DNA from: Progne subis subis
Lineage: Eukaryota; Chordata; Aves; Passeriformes; Hirundinidae
Length of the DNA stretch: 64,000 nucleotides
Reading direction: 5' to 3'
Assembly (NCBI GenBank): GCA_022316685.1
Contig: JAKJHU010000036.1
Coordinates: forward strand, 3,173,036-3,237,035
Shown here one piece after another: positions 11,761-25,244 of this stretch. Every line of letters starts with the position of its first letter. Position 1 is the stretch's first letter. The notes under the pieces are model-generated. The model saw only the letters and a program-made list of their open reading frames with translations. It was not told the DNA's origin and did not search any database. Both the position numbers and the translations under genes were made by a program.

Positions 11761-14700
11761 ATCTTTAATAAGCCAGACACAATAAACCCAGTGTATCTAG
11801 AAGGGTTCTTTTTGTTCTCTTCTGACTTGCAACATATTTCTATCTCATATTACTGATAAACCCTGGAAATAAAAAGAATTTTTCTTCTACATGTATACTT
11901 CACATCTCAGTTCAGATACATGCTGTACCTTAGGCTGTGTCAGGATCTACTGTGCTTCTTTCTGATCTATTCATTCCTTTCAGTCTTTACTGTGCAAGAT
12001 CCTCTCCTATTGCCATGGGGACAGCCATTAAGTCAGAAAACTGTTTATTTCATTTCAAGCTCTTACATGGTAACAGTAGACTCAGGTTCATTCCAGGTTT
12101 TTACTCCTGGTAAGGATAAAAACAAATCCTTCATTTTAAAATACGCTTTGATTTCCAAGCTGTGTGTTTGATTTTGTTTGCTTCCACCAGCTTCTAGCAA
12201 TGATTCTCTGAAAAAATAATCTTTCTTTTTCAGTACCATACATTTGAAAAAGAAAGATATATTATCATTTTTCCATTTCAGTTGTTTTCAAATTTGTTCT
12301 AGATTTAAAAAGTCTCTTCAGACCTCCATAGCTACCAGACACGATCCCTTGCCAGACCAATCAGACTTACTGTGAAATAAAATTTCCTGTCATATTAAGG
12401 TACAGCTGTCATATTAAACCTCAGTGCTGTAAACAAGCATTTGCTGGCAGCAGATCATAAACAGAACTGTAATCTATGTACCTCAATTTTCCACATGTCT
12501 GGCCAAGAAAGGTATCTCTCCATGACATCATTCCACCTCATCAATTTCCCTGTCTCCTCAGCCTCACAACACTTTTATCCTTCTTTTTATTTCTTCTGCA
12601 TTCACTTCCCTTGCATCCCCTTGAATAATTTCTCAGAGCCATTTTGGTTACCATGTGTAGCCCGGTGGTGACTAATGGAAATATCTGTAGACTCCTCCTC
12701 TATTTATTCTACCAGCCGTATCCTGTTATTTGTCTGTCTCTCAACTATTCTTGTAACTGGACACCTTTAGCTTTCCTTTACAAATGCTTTTCTTGCTTAG
12801 GATTTTCACTCATGAACAGACAACCACAGTGTTGCTTTGGTGGTTTTCCTGCCTCAAGTCTTCTGCAGTCTACCGACCATAAGAATGCTTCTTCTTTGGC
12901 AGGTGAGTGGAATGCATCCATCTACCTTCTTCTGCAGTGGAAACTGAATTGGCCTCTTCTTACATCAGGATGCGTTGTTGGCTCTCCTCTCACTTCAGGG
13001 AGCCTCATGCTGATAGAGGCCAAAGGACTGTCCCTGTAACCCATCTCATAATCACTGTATGGTGTCTTCAGTGCACCCTAATGGGTTTTCTTTATCTGTA
13101 CATCCTGTCTACCAAATAAAGTAAAATATTCCCCACTCATGTATATTTACATCTGAGTGATTTTCTTCCCTTGTCTCTAAAGAAAGGACAGAAGTAGATG
13201 AGAAAAGAATAAAAAAGACAGAGGAAAGGAAAAGACAAAAGATAATTTCTGTGTATTTTCCTTCTTCTCCCATAACATTTCCTATTTTATTTTCTAGATA
13301 CTTTTCAACTGAATCCTAATTGTGTAGATCTAAGGGAAAGAAGGCATCTATTCTGCGCTCTTCTCTCTCTGAGGATATTGAGACTATGATTAGACAGGAC
13401 ATTGATAAGATAAAAGACCCTAATGCCATGTCTCAGTAACACCTTTTTTAGCATTTTTGCTACTAGTATTTTTAAATGATAAATCATATTAGGATCGAGT
13501 ATTTTTTTTTTCCTGTTCTATTAGCCTTGGCAGATATTTTCTTCTTATGTTGTCATCTATGCTTTCAAAGAACCACAGACACCTCATCTTTGTGATGCCA
13601 TTAGCTTCAGTCTTGAGGCTAACATTCTACTACACTAAGACTTCTGAATTTAAAATAACAAAGAAAGTTTTCAGGCCCTTCCTACAGTAACTGCACCTGT
13701 CAGCCTTAGAGCACAGCTCCAAAGAAACAAGGAGCTTATTACTTCAGTTCCTCACAATCCTGCTTCAAAAACTATGTGCTCTGGTAAGGACTTCAGCATC
13801 AGTTAGGGTCTAGAGCACAGCCAGAAATCACAGTTCCTGTAGCCTTCCCTTCCAGTCTGCCTGCAAAGAAAATCACATTAAAACACAGCACCCTGTAAAA
13901 AACCAAAAGCTATTCTCACTTGCAGCTTTAGGCTCTGACAGCAAAGGTGTCCAAAAGGCAAGCATTTATTATGAGTGAAACACATGTCACCAGGGGCAAA
14001 GAAGGAACCCTCAAAGAAATCTTCAGGTTTCAGCATTAGTACTGAGACTATTTGGCAGTTAAGGAGCCTAAGATCTTTTTATCTTTATAGTTAAACTGTT
14101 AGACACAATCCTTTTATGATTAAGACCTTCTATCCTATAAGCCCGCCGTTTGTTAAATGCTCCAAAAGCTGTTAGTCTCATTCAAAAATATTCAACTCTG
14201 ACAATTATCATAGTTTTCCCCATGGAGATTATAATAATATAAAAATATATACCAACAAAAATTCAGATAGCAAGAAGACATGAAAGACACATCTATTTTG
14301 ACTGAATTCACCATACACTAGAGAATGTTTTCAGCAGCATGACTGCAGATTTCTTGTCACAAAACTGAGAGGTCAAAAGTATTTCTGACACAGAACTCTG
14401 TGTCAATGAAAGTTGTAAGCTAATAGGCTTGGCATAAACTTTTGTGGAGTTTCTAAATGTCTTAAAGTCAAAAATCTCATCTTCTAAAGTAACTTCTGAC
14501 TTTTGGGGTAAGATTCACATAGACTTATTTTTACCTAAGCTGCTGATAAAATAATGTGTTGCCCCCAAGTATCAGTGAATTTTGAAAGGTGGAAAGGATG
14601 GATTTGACTCCACAAAAGCTAAGCAAGACCTAGAACTCAAGCCATCTACTACTTACTGTGTTTTCAATGATTTACACTTACACTCCTACACCAGAGACAG

Positions 14701-16351
14701 AAAACACTACTCTTCCTCTTTTTAAAAGCTATGATCAGTTAGACACTAGCTTGTAATTAGTTTGTAATTCCTCTGGATCAGGGGGAATTACATTAGCATG
14801 TAATGTAATGAGGGAGATATAGAGGTCTTTTTCTGAGTTTTTCTTCATAATTCTTTGAGGAAAAAGCAAAATAGAGGTATCTGTTGACACAAGCTACAGT
14901 TGCAGGAAGGAGAACAAACCAGTTTTCTACAGAGCATTTCTTGATATTTTGCTGTTTAAAGCATTAAGCTCTTTTGACCTCCCCACTTAAAAGAATTTCC
15001 TACTCTCACATAAGATGCTATTTTCCTTCCACTGGGCTTTGTAGTAAAGATATGCAAGTCCTTGTCTAACTGCCATTCAGGAATACTTGTTCTGGCTGGA
15101 TTCAGCACCTGAGACATCAAATTAAATCAGTGCCAAATATCTTACCACTTCATCAAAAGCCCAAACCAAGTAATAAACACAATGCAGGAAGTATCTATTA
15201 AATATCCATCATTCCCTCAAAAAAAAGAAGGGAGGGATATGTAATTTTTATATGCTCCTCTCTTTGCTGGTTGTAAGATTAAGTCAGGAAGAACAAGTGC
15301 AGAAATGGATCCTGGTCATTCCTAGTACCCTGAGCTGGCACTGCAGAAAAATATCATATGCTGCGACTCTGAGGCTCTGAAAATTCCAGGATGCTAGACT
15401 TTTTTTCTCCCATTTATTTGTTTGGTTTTTTCAGTAAAATCAGCAAAGTAGGAAAATAACAGTAAACTTCTCCTTTTCAGAGACACCCTCTGGCCAGTTA
15501 ATAAATGATTCTTTCTAAGAAAATCTTACTTGTTCAATTTACATTCACTTGGCTGCCTGAAGACAACTCCTTTCCCTAACCTGCATTCAACATAGGAAAG
15601 TCTCATACTGTTCTCCTACTGATCTTGCACTTCAGACACCAAAACACGGTATTGATGTTTGCCTGTTTGACAGCAGAATGCGTGCAGGGAATGGGGGAAA
15701 CAGCCTGCAAACAAACAAAAATACTCATTATACTAAGAGAACTATCCTTAGCCGAGTTTCAATACTAAGCGTGCAGCAAAAGAGAGGAATGAATAAATAG
15801 CATGTTTTCTTGGTTGCAAAAAGAAAATTATTCACTGAAAGGGGGGAAATATGAGTACCAGGATGCACACTGACCTTTTAATATCTACACTGGATTATGT
15901 ACTCCAGCTCAAGGAGGAGGGATAACCCTTCTCTACTTCAAGGCTCACACTGAGCGTGGGCTGGCTCCCCTGCAGCAGCCTGTGCCTCGGTCTCCCTGCC
16001 CAGGCAGCATTTGCTCTCTGCACAGACCCAAATCTCAAACTAAAATATAAATCAAGACTGAAGGTACAGGTCAAACTTAAAGCCTGAAGGCAAAGGCACA
16101 TGACAAGCACTATTGAAAAATACCATTCCACTAATACAAAACATCACCACTTCTGTCATTTGTATAAAACCAATTATTTTTTCATATATCAGCTAAAGGA
16201 TGATGCACAATTTCACTGCAAATGTCTCACAGATTTACTCAAAGACCAAAAACCCTGTGATGTTTTCTGCACACCTAAGTTCAGAATAATGAATATAAGG
16301 TGAGGAGAGGACAAACAGAAGCTTTCCATAAGCACAACTAAAGCAGTGCAA
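11761..16351. other. Unique noncoding sequence, about 4.6 kb
   Basis: No transposon, RNA gene or convincing coding frame seen. The longest plus frame (12644-13039) is a pyrimidine-rich chance frame. A 31-nt segment at about 12871-12901 lies between TTCTGCAG and GTGAGTGG, but it is too short to support. Confidence 0.5.
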
Positions 16352-16449
16352 GCAAAAAAAAAAACACAAAAAACAAAAACAAACAAACAAACAAACAAAC
16401 CCACAAACCAACCAACCAAAAAAAACCCAACAAAAACAAAACCAAAAAG
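16352..16449 (+). repeat. A-rich (CAAA)n/(CCAA)n simple repeat
   Basis: A run of A, then CAAAA and CAAAC units, then CCAACCAACC and more A-rich units. This is a degenerate microsatellite of about 100 bp. Its complement gives the Phe/Val/Gly-rich open frame at 16213-16452, which is an artefact. Confidence 0.9.
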
Positions 16450-18057
16450 CACAAAGTAGCTACTTAAAAAATAATTTAAAAGACCACACAGAAGAATAAC
16501 TAAATGAACTGGCAGAACTGATATTTTTTATATGATTTCATCATGACAATCATCAAATTTAAATGTATGACATAACACTATTAGATAATTGCCAGCATGG
16601 GTGAGAAATCTGGAAAATTAATGGCACAACTAATGAAAAAAACATTCAGTGATTCTGTAGTCTTGCGAGCCTACCCTTCATTGTTGTGAGTCCCAGCTTC
16701 TCACCCTGGCCTTCAGAGCCTGGCATTTCTGGAGGCTGGTGCTGCTAGTAAAGACTAAAGGAAAGAAGGTTTCCAATATCTTACTCTTTTCCATGTTCCC
16801 TGTCATCAGGACAATTGCCCCTTTCAATAGATTCCCTACACATTTTCTTTACTCTCCCTTTTGTCCTGTACTTACAAGAATCCCTTCTTTTGCCTTTGGA
16901 TATCCCACACCTGGATTCCACTCCAGTTGGGCTTTGGCACTCTTAACCCCCATGCCTGCATGTTCAGACAGTGTTTCTATATTCTTCCTGGACTATACTT
17001 CTACCTCTCCATGCTTCCACTTCTGTAGACTTCTATTTGTGCTTCAGTTCTGCCAGAAGCTTCTTGTTTGTCCATGCAGGTCTCCTCACGTTTGCCTTTC
17101 TGCTTTGGTAGAAACTGCCCTTGAGCTTGGAGGTGGTGATCCTTGAATATCAACCAGCTTTCTTGAACTTCTTTTTCCTCTTTATCTCATGGGACTCTTT
17201 CAAGCAGATCCCTGAAGAGGTCAAAGTCTGCTTTTTATTCTCTGTGAAACCCTCAAATATCTTATATCTTCCCATTTGTCATCTAGATTTGCACATAAAA
17301 TGGGCAAGATTAAAAAGCAGAAGAGAATCAAAGATGTGTCCTAAGTTCATGTCCCTTTATTTAGGAACAAGTATCAAAATAAATACATGCCATTAACTCA
17401 AAACGGCATACACTAAATTCCACAGGCTTTCACCTTACTAGGACACCATTATCAGCTGTCCTAGTACACACAGCAAAATGAATTCCAAATTCTTGACAGG
17501 AAATGGCTAAGTCATTTAATAATTATATCATATATGCACCTATAAGCATCATATTTATACATATTGATATATATCACTATGATAAAACAATATTTGTACA
17601 CACATAAGTATGAAACCATTTTAAAAACTGTAAGTTGTGGATAAAAAAAGGACATGGGTCATTTCTTCTTCTGTTTAGAGGTAGTATGTAGAACAAGATA
17701 AATTTATGACAATTTACACTATTCTAAAATTACACGTCTAGCACTGGAAGAACAGATTGACAAAACCAGTACCTCACATTTTAAAACCAGAACTGCTATA
17801 GACAATCAAACCAGAAAAATATCTGATGTATAATGTCTAGGCAGGACTAGTACATTTAAGTCTATTGAGAAGCACTATGGAATGCTTTAGAATGGTCATT
17901 ATTTAAAAATAAAAAGGAGTCTGATATATTATATATAATATAATAGACTATAATAGATCCTTATGCAAATAAATGAAATTGGAAAAGATATTCTAAAATA
18001 AATTTATTTAGCTCTTGAGTGAAATTCATGCTGAAAACATTTTACTCATTCACTAGC
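16450..18057. other. Unique noncoding sequence
   Basis: AT-rich. It includes a TA-rich patch at about 17921-17955. No gene recognised. The 135-codon plus frame at 16739-17146 is pyrimidine-rich and shows no domain. Confidence 0.5.
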
Positions 18058-18242
18058 TAAAATGGTTGAGGCTGGAAGGGACCCCTGGATATCACCTGGT
18101 CCAATCCCTTGCTCAGGCAGGACCATCTGTAGCCAGTGTTGCAGGACAATACCCAGATGGCTTTTGAATCTGGACAATACCCAGATGGCTTCCTCTCAAG
18201 GAAGAAGACTCCAAAATCTGTCTGGGCTACTTCATGTTCTCA
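18058..18242 (-). mobile_element. CR1 LINE fragment with internal duplication
   Basis: Minus-strand CR1: GGCTGGAAGGGACCCCTGGA, ATCACCTGGTCCAATCCC, GCTCAGGCAGGACCATCTG, then CCAGATGGCTTTTGAATC and GGAAGAAGACTCCAAAATCT. The 20-bp block GGACAATACCCAGATGGCTT occurs twice (18144-18163 and 18172-18191), which is not the normal CR1 order and indicates a local duplication. The tail repeats are missing. Confidence 0.88.
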
Positions 18243-19265
18243 ATTTGTGATTATGAGATGATTATAAGAGGTATTTGCAATGATAATATAATGTGATACA
18301 CTGTTAAGCACTTTTTAATATGCCTGGAAAAACAAAGTTAGCAAGCAAAAGAAGACCACATGACAAACTAAGATACTATAGTCAGTAGCAGATCTATTAC
18401 TAGAACTGTCAGAGTATATTTCTAGTAAGAAATTATTTCACACATGTATGGAATTACAGAACAACTGAACAGAGCATGTTGGCAGAAAGAGTCACAATAG
18501 GTGATAGACAATGGAAGCCCAATGGAACCACATGTAAATGTCTGGCCCCATTTGTTGCAGTCACTCTATGCTGATACCAGAGTTTTTACACCCCTATTGA
18601 CTAATAAAGCTAAGTCTCATGAGTCTCAAGAACAATCTATGCAGCGGTGTACACTTGGATCTGTAAGAGAGCTTATATCAAGGATTAAATCTCCCTAAAT
18701 ACCTCAACCAGTGATTTAGAGATAATTTTGGTGAGCTGAGTAGCAAGTTCCTGTTGCATTGCACAGTGGGTCCATCCTCAGCAAGGACAGGGACTCGGCA
18801 CCACCCAGAGCTCCTGCATTTTCCCCCAGCACAAAGATATGAGAAGAGTTGGGACCAGTACATGCATGAAACTAGCTCTGCTGATGTGGTGGTGCAGAAC
18901 TGTTTTATTAGGTTTCTATAAGAAGTTTATGTTATGGTTCATTTCACTGTATCTCCAATTCTGTATCCCTTTTGTGTTATCTGTATAATAAGGTGTTTTG
19001 TGTCAGTCCTCCCACTCCTCACCTGACTTGTAACATCCCCTCTGCCCCACCCCCCCCTCTCTGGGGCAGCCTGTCTATCACTCCAGGGGTCCCTCCCAGA
19101 TTGCAAAATCTCAGGGAGAGGGCTTCAGGTGATAGGTCCCCTGGGGGGGAATTCCTTTAGCTCTGGAGGTGGTTGGTCAGAGGCTTGGGGGTGGGCACAC
19201 CTTGTTACCCCCCGAATCCCCTGATTTGTTGTCTTGTTGTAACCCTCCTGGAATCTCTCCCCCGC

Positions 19266-19272
19266 TTATAAG
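19266..19272 (+). promoter_or_regulatory. TATA box of the LTR
   Basis: TTATAAGG in CCCCGCTTATAAGGTAGCGG, about 110 bp before the polyadenylation signal at 19382-19387. This spacing is normal for a retroviral R region. Confidence 0.6.
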
Positions 19273-19381
19273 GTAGCGGAGAGACTCTCTCAGCCTCTCA
19301 GCTCTCAGGTCTTCAGCTCTGCTCTCTCCAGCCTCACTGGACTGAGGTTGGACCAGCTGTGGACTTGCCGCAGCTGGCCTG

Positions 19382-19387
19382 AATAAA
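19382..19387 (+). terminator. Polyadenylation signal of the LTR
   Basis: AATAAA in GCCTGAATAAACATC, lying in R of the LTR at 18885-19583. Confidence 0.6.
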
Positions 19388-20122
19388 CATCTTTTAACCT
19401 ACAAAGCTGAGAGCCAGCCTTTTCTACTGCCGCTGCTGTCAAGATACTACTTGGTCCAGCCGAGAAGCCGACCCAGCAGGTAAATAGCCTGCATGCCCCC
19501 CAGACTGGGAACATCTGTGGCTGTGTTGACCCGAGCTAGCCAGAGGTCAGCTCCCAGCCGGGGCGGGGACGGAACCAGACACATGCTGAGAAGATGCAAA
19601 TACTGAGACCAGGGCTAGGGATAACAAAAATCTGGCTGGAGCTGCCAGTTTGAACCTCTACTCCAGCATACAGTACTGTTTTCTTCAAAAGTTTTGCACT
19701 GATCCTCACCCTTCATGGCTGCTGGGTTACTTCAGCAGCCCTCTGCATCCTGATTTCTAACCCTGTTCCTCTCTTATACCTTATATTGGTGCTCTGGGCA
19801 TGAGGCCAGTAATGACTTTGTTTTGGTTTTGAAGATCAAAAAACCATGCTTGCTGGAGTAATGGGGACCTCTTTTGTCAATACATTACCTGCCACTGCAA
19901 ATAAAAGTTAAAGAGAACAGGGTGCCCAAGAGCTGTATCAGGCCCTAGGTCAAAATGTTTCAGGCTTCTCACACTTCTCGGCAGCTCTGAAAGAATCTTA
20001 TCATAAGTCCCCTGGGCAGTAAATTGTTGTGATTGCAGATGGTTTTAATACAACAAAATGGAGAAAATGTTTTAATATGCAGTTGTTATGTGCCACCAAC
20101 TTTTGTGCTTAAGGTTTCCTCA

Positions 20123-20327
20123 CTACAAAATCTCCTTCTCTTTAGCTCTAACTGGCATCTGTTGTAAATTTGCTTTTCTTAAGTAACTTTCCATTAAAGG
20201 AAATTCTTGGCAGAACTGTGCACCTGAATTATCCTGATGTAACTCTATATTTGATTGTCCAGAAACCAGAAGCGAGTTTGGCCATACCTGCTTGGGATAG
20301 TCATCATCACTGTATTTCACCTCTTCT
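20123..20327 (-). CDS. Possible last coding exon, minus strand, unidentified
   Basis: On the minus strand the acceptor AAAAATATTTGCAG is followed by an open frame of about 68 codons that begins EEVKYSDDDYPKQ and ends LRKANLQQMPVRAKEKEIL before TAG. ATTAAA-type polyadenylation signals follow within 100 bp (near 20060). The peptide is hydrophilic and of mixed composition, which favours coding. A donor-like CAG/GTATGG after PKQ could make it shorter. I do not recognise the protein. It could be the end of a gene that also uses the segments at 25958-26109, 27065-27255 and 28750-28944, but the reading phases do not join directly, so further exons would be needed. Chance is a serious alternative. 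Confidence 0.25.
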
Positions 20328-22133
20328 CTGCAAATATTTTTAGTGTGTTAGCAGGCTAGGATGAGAAAGGATTCTGTAGAATTCATTAGGTTATTGTACT
20401 TGGCTCTGTAAAGAGCAATGCAGAAATGTAAGAAGAAGATTAGGAAGTTGGAAGAGATGACTTTTCACCAGTAAAAGCAGATCCCACCTAAGAATCACAA
20501 CTACACTTAAACAGCTAAATACTTTTTAAAATTTGTTTTTTGGTAATTCTGGCAGAACATATGTTTCTTTTCTCCAGATTCAACAGAGCCTTTTACCTAT
20601 GTCTTAAAAAATACTTATTATGCTCATAAAGGAATTAAAGAATCTGAGAAAATATTGCTTTATCCTGAGAGGAAAAATGTTCCTCTGTGGTAACTTAGGA
20701 AAAAGAATCAAGCTTTTAGGAGTCCCAGTTCTTCGAGATGATAGGACTTGATGTGCTGCAGCTTCTAACAATGGATTGCAACAGCCTGCTAATTTAGAGA
20801 TAGGCTAATTAGCTGCAGTAGCCTCTTCCAAGATTTCCAAGGTAGGACAGGAAACACTAAACCGATTTAGAAAGATAATATGACAGATGTAGGCAACAGA
20901 GATTAAAAGAAGGTCACTACCTGGCCACCTCTCCTTGGGAAGTCTTTAGTATCCAGCTGGGTATTACTTCAAAACACTGGTCCCAGCAAAGGTGTTTCTC
21001 TCTGCTCTTAACTGCCGTCTTTTAAAACTGAAATGCTGTTGCTGAAGGAGAGAGATTCATTCAGCCTAAAATAGTTAATTAATTCTTCTCTTATCTTTCT
21101 CTTGTTCTGTTTATGGTAAGTAAATAACACTCGCTTCAGGGTCTGCATTATGTTTCTCATTTCACACTGACCTTGGTTTGATACTCAGTGACTGAGCAGA
21201 ACTGGTCTTTTTTCAGTGCCAGAATACAGAAAATGGCATCCTTGCCCTTCTACTCCCTCTCCCACAGCCGAGTAACAAAACAGCAGCAGCCGTGTTAGCT
21301 ACAGGCGCAGCATGATGCTCTCTGCCACAAACTATTCACTCCAGATCGTTCAAAGCTTTACAGTGCTTTCTCTAGGTGTTGATGTGCTTGGTCTCAGGGA
21401 CCAGCTCTTTATTCTCTTCCTGTACAGCATCTGGCTGATGGGCCCCCCATCAAGGGCCAGCTCTCACAGGTTTTATAGTGATGTTGTAATAACAACAGTA
21501 GTTAAGATTAAATGCACCAAGTCCTTAGGTTTGCTGTAACCAAGTGCACAGAGATGTTTAATTTCTCTCTCGGAAACTGTCAAGAAAACAAGTTGCCTAG
21601 AAAGAAATATAAGGAAATATGTCAATCTTTCTTAAATTAACAGTCAAGCCTAACTTTCATGTTCCTTAGTTGCCCAAAGTTACCTGTACCTGAAAGACAC
21701 AGTAGGAACATTTCTTTCTCTCCCTAGAACTGGTGTCAGTCATTATCACCGGGATGTCCTCATTGATATCTTCCATGTGAAATTTAACCACAATCATATC
21801 CCACCTTCAGTATATTCTGTCTTCTGTAGTCTTAAGACATTTTAGCCTTTTCAAAATACTAAAGACCACAGAAATCTTGGGTAAATCAAGCCTGTATAGA
21901 ATTTCCGGTCTCTTAAAAATAAATTAATCAGAATAAATTTTCTATCTGAATTCTATAAAAAGAAATATCAAAGCCAGAACCAATGAAATAGAATATTTCC
22001 TACAGAAATATGTCCAAAATGCAAAGCTTTAACGTTAACATCCAAATTAAACTATTTAAAACTTTAGAATAATGGAATGTGATGAGACTTAGTCAGCATT
22101 TTCAAATGGACTTATTTTTCCCAGTAGTAACTT
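20328..22133. other. Unique noncoding sequence
   Basis: No repeat or gene recognised. If the flanking minus-strand segments are exons, this would be intron. Confidence 0.4.
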
Positions 22134-22138
22134 CCCAG

Positions 22139-23649
22139 TGTAGTGGTTTCACATTCACTAAATTCTGGTCTTAGTACTCACTCTTTTTCTGTGGGAGAGA
22201 GACTAGGAGAAAAACAAAGCAGGCTCAACCTTAAAAATGAACAAATAGTTTTATTAACACACACTAAAAGAACAGAAAAAAAAAAAAAACTTGGAAAAAA
22301 ACTAAAACAGAATGAAACTCCAAATGAAACTCCAAAAACACTCTTCTCTCCCCTTACAAACTGTTCATTTTCCTACAAAACAACATAAAGGGACAAAACT
22401 CGTAATTTTCAGTCAGTTTCACTATCTGACAATAGTCTTTCATCAATTCTTTAGGGAAAGAGTCTCTCTTAGAGACAACTTAGAACAGTTCTCTTGTGGG
22501 TTTTAAACTGTCACAAAAACAACCGCCCAGAGAAACCTGCCTTTGTGACCCTCCCAGGAGCAGTTTCCCAAGCTGCTTATGGGTCGTGGGTTTTAGACTT
22601 TTGCATACTGGAGTGTCACCTTTTAAAGATGAATAACTCCAAAGGATTTTTCATCTCAAGGTACAGAGATATCTTCTCACTTCTTCACTGGCGCAGAGGG
22701 TTTCTTATCTTTATTTCTGTTCAAGCATCTTATAGGATTAATATTAGTTAGTCCATCAAAAAAAACCTTTGCTCAAATCTACACACAAATCTAAACAATC
22801 ACCTTCCCAAATGCTTATCTTTTTCAGGATTTAAAGGAATGATCTAAATATAGAGTTCATTTCCATGGCTCAAGTAAGAATGGAACAACCAACTCTTCAA
22901 CCCTCTGTCCCAATAGTCTTTTCACTCTTGCTTTACTGACTTCATGCTGTTTTTTTCTTTATGTTCACTCTGTCCTTTCTTTCTCCCTCAGAGAAGGGCC
23001 AAGCTATGGAAGCTTCATGTTGCCAGGAAAGGGTTAAATCTGCCCAGAGTCTTTGTCTCTCCCTCTGTAGCTCATGGTGTTAGATGTTCAAGATGTGGAA
23101 CTCACAGAAACATCAGAGATCAGAGCACCCGGGCAGTCCGGAATCACAAAAAACCCAGGCAGGATCATAAATGCCTTCTCAGCCCACCCCTCAGTGTAAA
23201 TCAGGGTGGCCTCAGCCTAAATGGTGCCCATAGCTCTTATCAGGGGCCCAGCAGAGATCTCTCCCTGCTCCAGGGAAGTTTGGAGAGAGTAGTTGCTGTA
23301 AAGCAGCAACCTCTCCTTACCCCCGCTACCCCAGGAGCTGATGGAATCCGGCCAGGCCTCAGGCCAGATCCCCCCAAAAAGGGGGAGCAGCAGGCCCAAC
23401 TCGATGTTACCTGTCTCTCTCTCACCAAAGGAAAGAAGAAAAAGAACCCACCTACAGGAAATCAAGGGGGTTTATATGGTACTTCCAAAGTCATAGCCAG
23501 CAATTTTCAGTGGTCAGAACAGATGCCAATATTCCAACTAGCCCTCTGACAGGTCCCTGTCCTTTCTAAAGCAATTCTCAGATCCTGACCCAGAGAATTA
23601 TTTTACATTCTTCTATAACTAAAAAACCAAACTGTACTAACTCACGACA
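22139..23649 (-). mobile_element. Solo LTR of about 1.5 kb, ERVL-like, inverted partner of 31217-32764
   Basis: A 1511-bp LTR in minus orientation, flanked by a perfect 5-bp duplication CCCAG (22134-22138 and 23650-23654). On the plus strand it starts TGTAGTGGTTTCAC and ends CTCACGACA. On the minus strand a TATATAAAC-like box lies at 23471-23479 and AATAAA at 22250-22255. Its complement aligns along nearly its whole length with 31217-32764 at what looks like about 85-90 percent identity by eye. The longest open frame of the window (201 codons, 22944-23549 plus) lies inside and is antisense to the LTR. Confidence 0.88.
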
Positions 23650-23710
23650 CCCAGAAAGATCAAAAGGCTTCTAAACTAAAAAAGGTGAGTCTCATTAGGA
23701 TATAAATAAT

Positions 23711-23812
23711 TAGAATCATAGAATCATTTAAGTTGGAAAATTAATTTAAGATCATCAAGCTCAACCATTAATGTAACACTTCCAAGTCCATTACTAAATT
23801 AATAAATAGAGA
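23711..23812 (-). mobile_element. CR1 LINE fragment
   Basis: TAGAATCATAGAATCATTTA, AGTTGGAAAATTAATTTAAG, ATCATCAAGCTCAACCATTA and AACACTTCCAAGTCCATTAC give the complement of a CR1 3' end in the normal order, including the tail repeat. Confidence 0.88.
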
Positions 23813-25244
23813 AGCACTTTAAGTGACTGGGCAAGATGAAACCAAAGTAAAAGGGTTTATAAACAAAACTCTCTTGCGCTCATTGTAATATCATTTTCTG
23901 GAGTGCTTTCATCTAACTCTAAAGCTTTCTTCTTAGAATCATACTGTTCCTTTCAGCTTTCCAGGAGGACTTCCCTCTCATCTCCACAGATGTTGGCTGT
24001 GTGCCAGCTGCCTGCTCTTTGTGCAGCCCCAAAACAGAGGATGTCCTGCTCTATGTGGTGTTTCTCCAGCTCCTCTACTGGCTTTTCAGCAGACATCCTA
24101 TGGGGCTGCGAGCAGGAACTGACCTTGCTCCTCTTACAGGTACCAGCAACTTTCACCCACACCTCTGCAGTCAGCCAGATGGAGAGCAAAACCAACCCAA
24201 AGTGTCACCAGAACCCACATGAAGGCATTAACATATATGAAGCACCAAGACTACAAATCTGCTTTGTACATCTCCAAGCCTTCTGGTCTTATGACAGCTG
24301 AGATCTGAAATTGCTTGTACTGCATGTATGGTCATTTAGGATACTGCTTCCAAAATTGTTTTTGGCAGAGGGGTGTGGAAGGTGGAGGAACAGTGTTTGA
24401 AAGAAGAAATAATCTTTTCCTTGAAGGGGTTAGTTTTGGCAGTAAGGATTTATTACTATAAAGCATACCTCTGTCATACCCTTTCCAAAAATAACTCCAC
24501 CTCAATTATTCCAGATAATTGTAGGAATAACTATCTAAATAAACAAATATCCTGTGAACAGAAAGCCTGGTTTTTACTTTTGCTCTGCACTTCCAGGATC
24601 TTGGCAGCTGGGTGTGAAATCCAGCGCCTGAGAGCCCAGCACAGCTCTGTGAGACCCCAGCAAGACCCAGTGTGAAGCAGGAGCTCCTGCCCATCTGCAG
24701 GGGTAACACAAGCACTGTTGGTGGGTCTCTAACAAATCAGCTGAGCAAAATTCAGTATAAAGTTCAGGTTAGAAGTATTCTCCAACATCACCTGTTCCTG
24801 TTGTACCCAGCAGCTACATACATCTTCTGATAGAGCCCAGAGACTGAGCTTCCTGTCGGGGCAATGCGCGTGGATTTGTTTGCTCTCAGGTTGCTAGGAG
24901 ATCTACTCTTTCCCAGCTATACGCTCTCAGATAAAAGGAGATTACTACTTCCACATTTCAAAAATAAAAGGATATTTTTTGTCTTTTTTTTCCAGGGGTT
25001 GTGAGCACTCCTAGAGCACCAGGCCCTCTGCGAGACAAAGTCACAGATTGCCATTAGCCTGGTTTTACACGTGGCATCACCTGAGCTGGACATACTCACA
25101 CCTAAAAATCTCAGAGCAGGAATGGGAAAAATCATGGAGATGAACTACTTCCCAGAAGGAACTGCTGTTGCACTTATATTTCTTACACTGTAAGTTTGAA
25201 TTTGTGGGCCAAAAGGCTACCTAAATCTTGTTTCAAATTCCTAG
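23813..25244. other. Unique noncoding sequence
   Basis: No repeat recognised. Overlapping open frames on both strands at about 23900-24300 have no family features. Confidence 0.4.

Larger units (their letters stand above)
18885..19583 (+). mobile_element. Solo LTR, ERVK-like, well preserved
   Basis: A 699-bp LTR that starts TGTGGTGGTGCAG and ends AACCAGACACA. It is flanked by a perfect 6-bp duplication TGCTGA (18879-18884 and 19584-19589), the ERVK type. It has a TATA-like box at 19266-19272 and AATAAA at 19382-19387. A GC-rich U5 follows and includes GCCGACCCAGCAGGTAAATA near 19470. The U3 part holds G/C-rich blocks (around 19040-19060 and 19140-19150). No retroviral interior lies on either side. 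Its intact duplication and promoter elements suggest a fairly young insertion. Confidence 0.88.
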
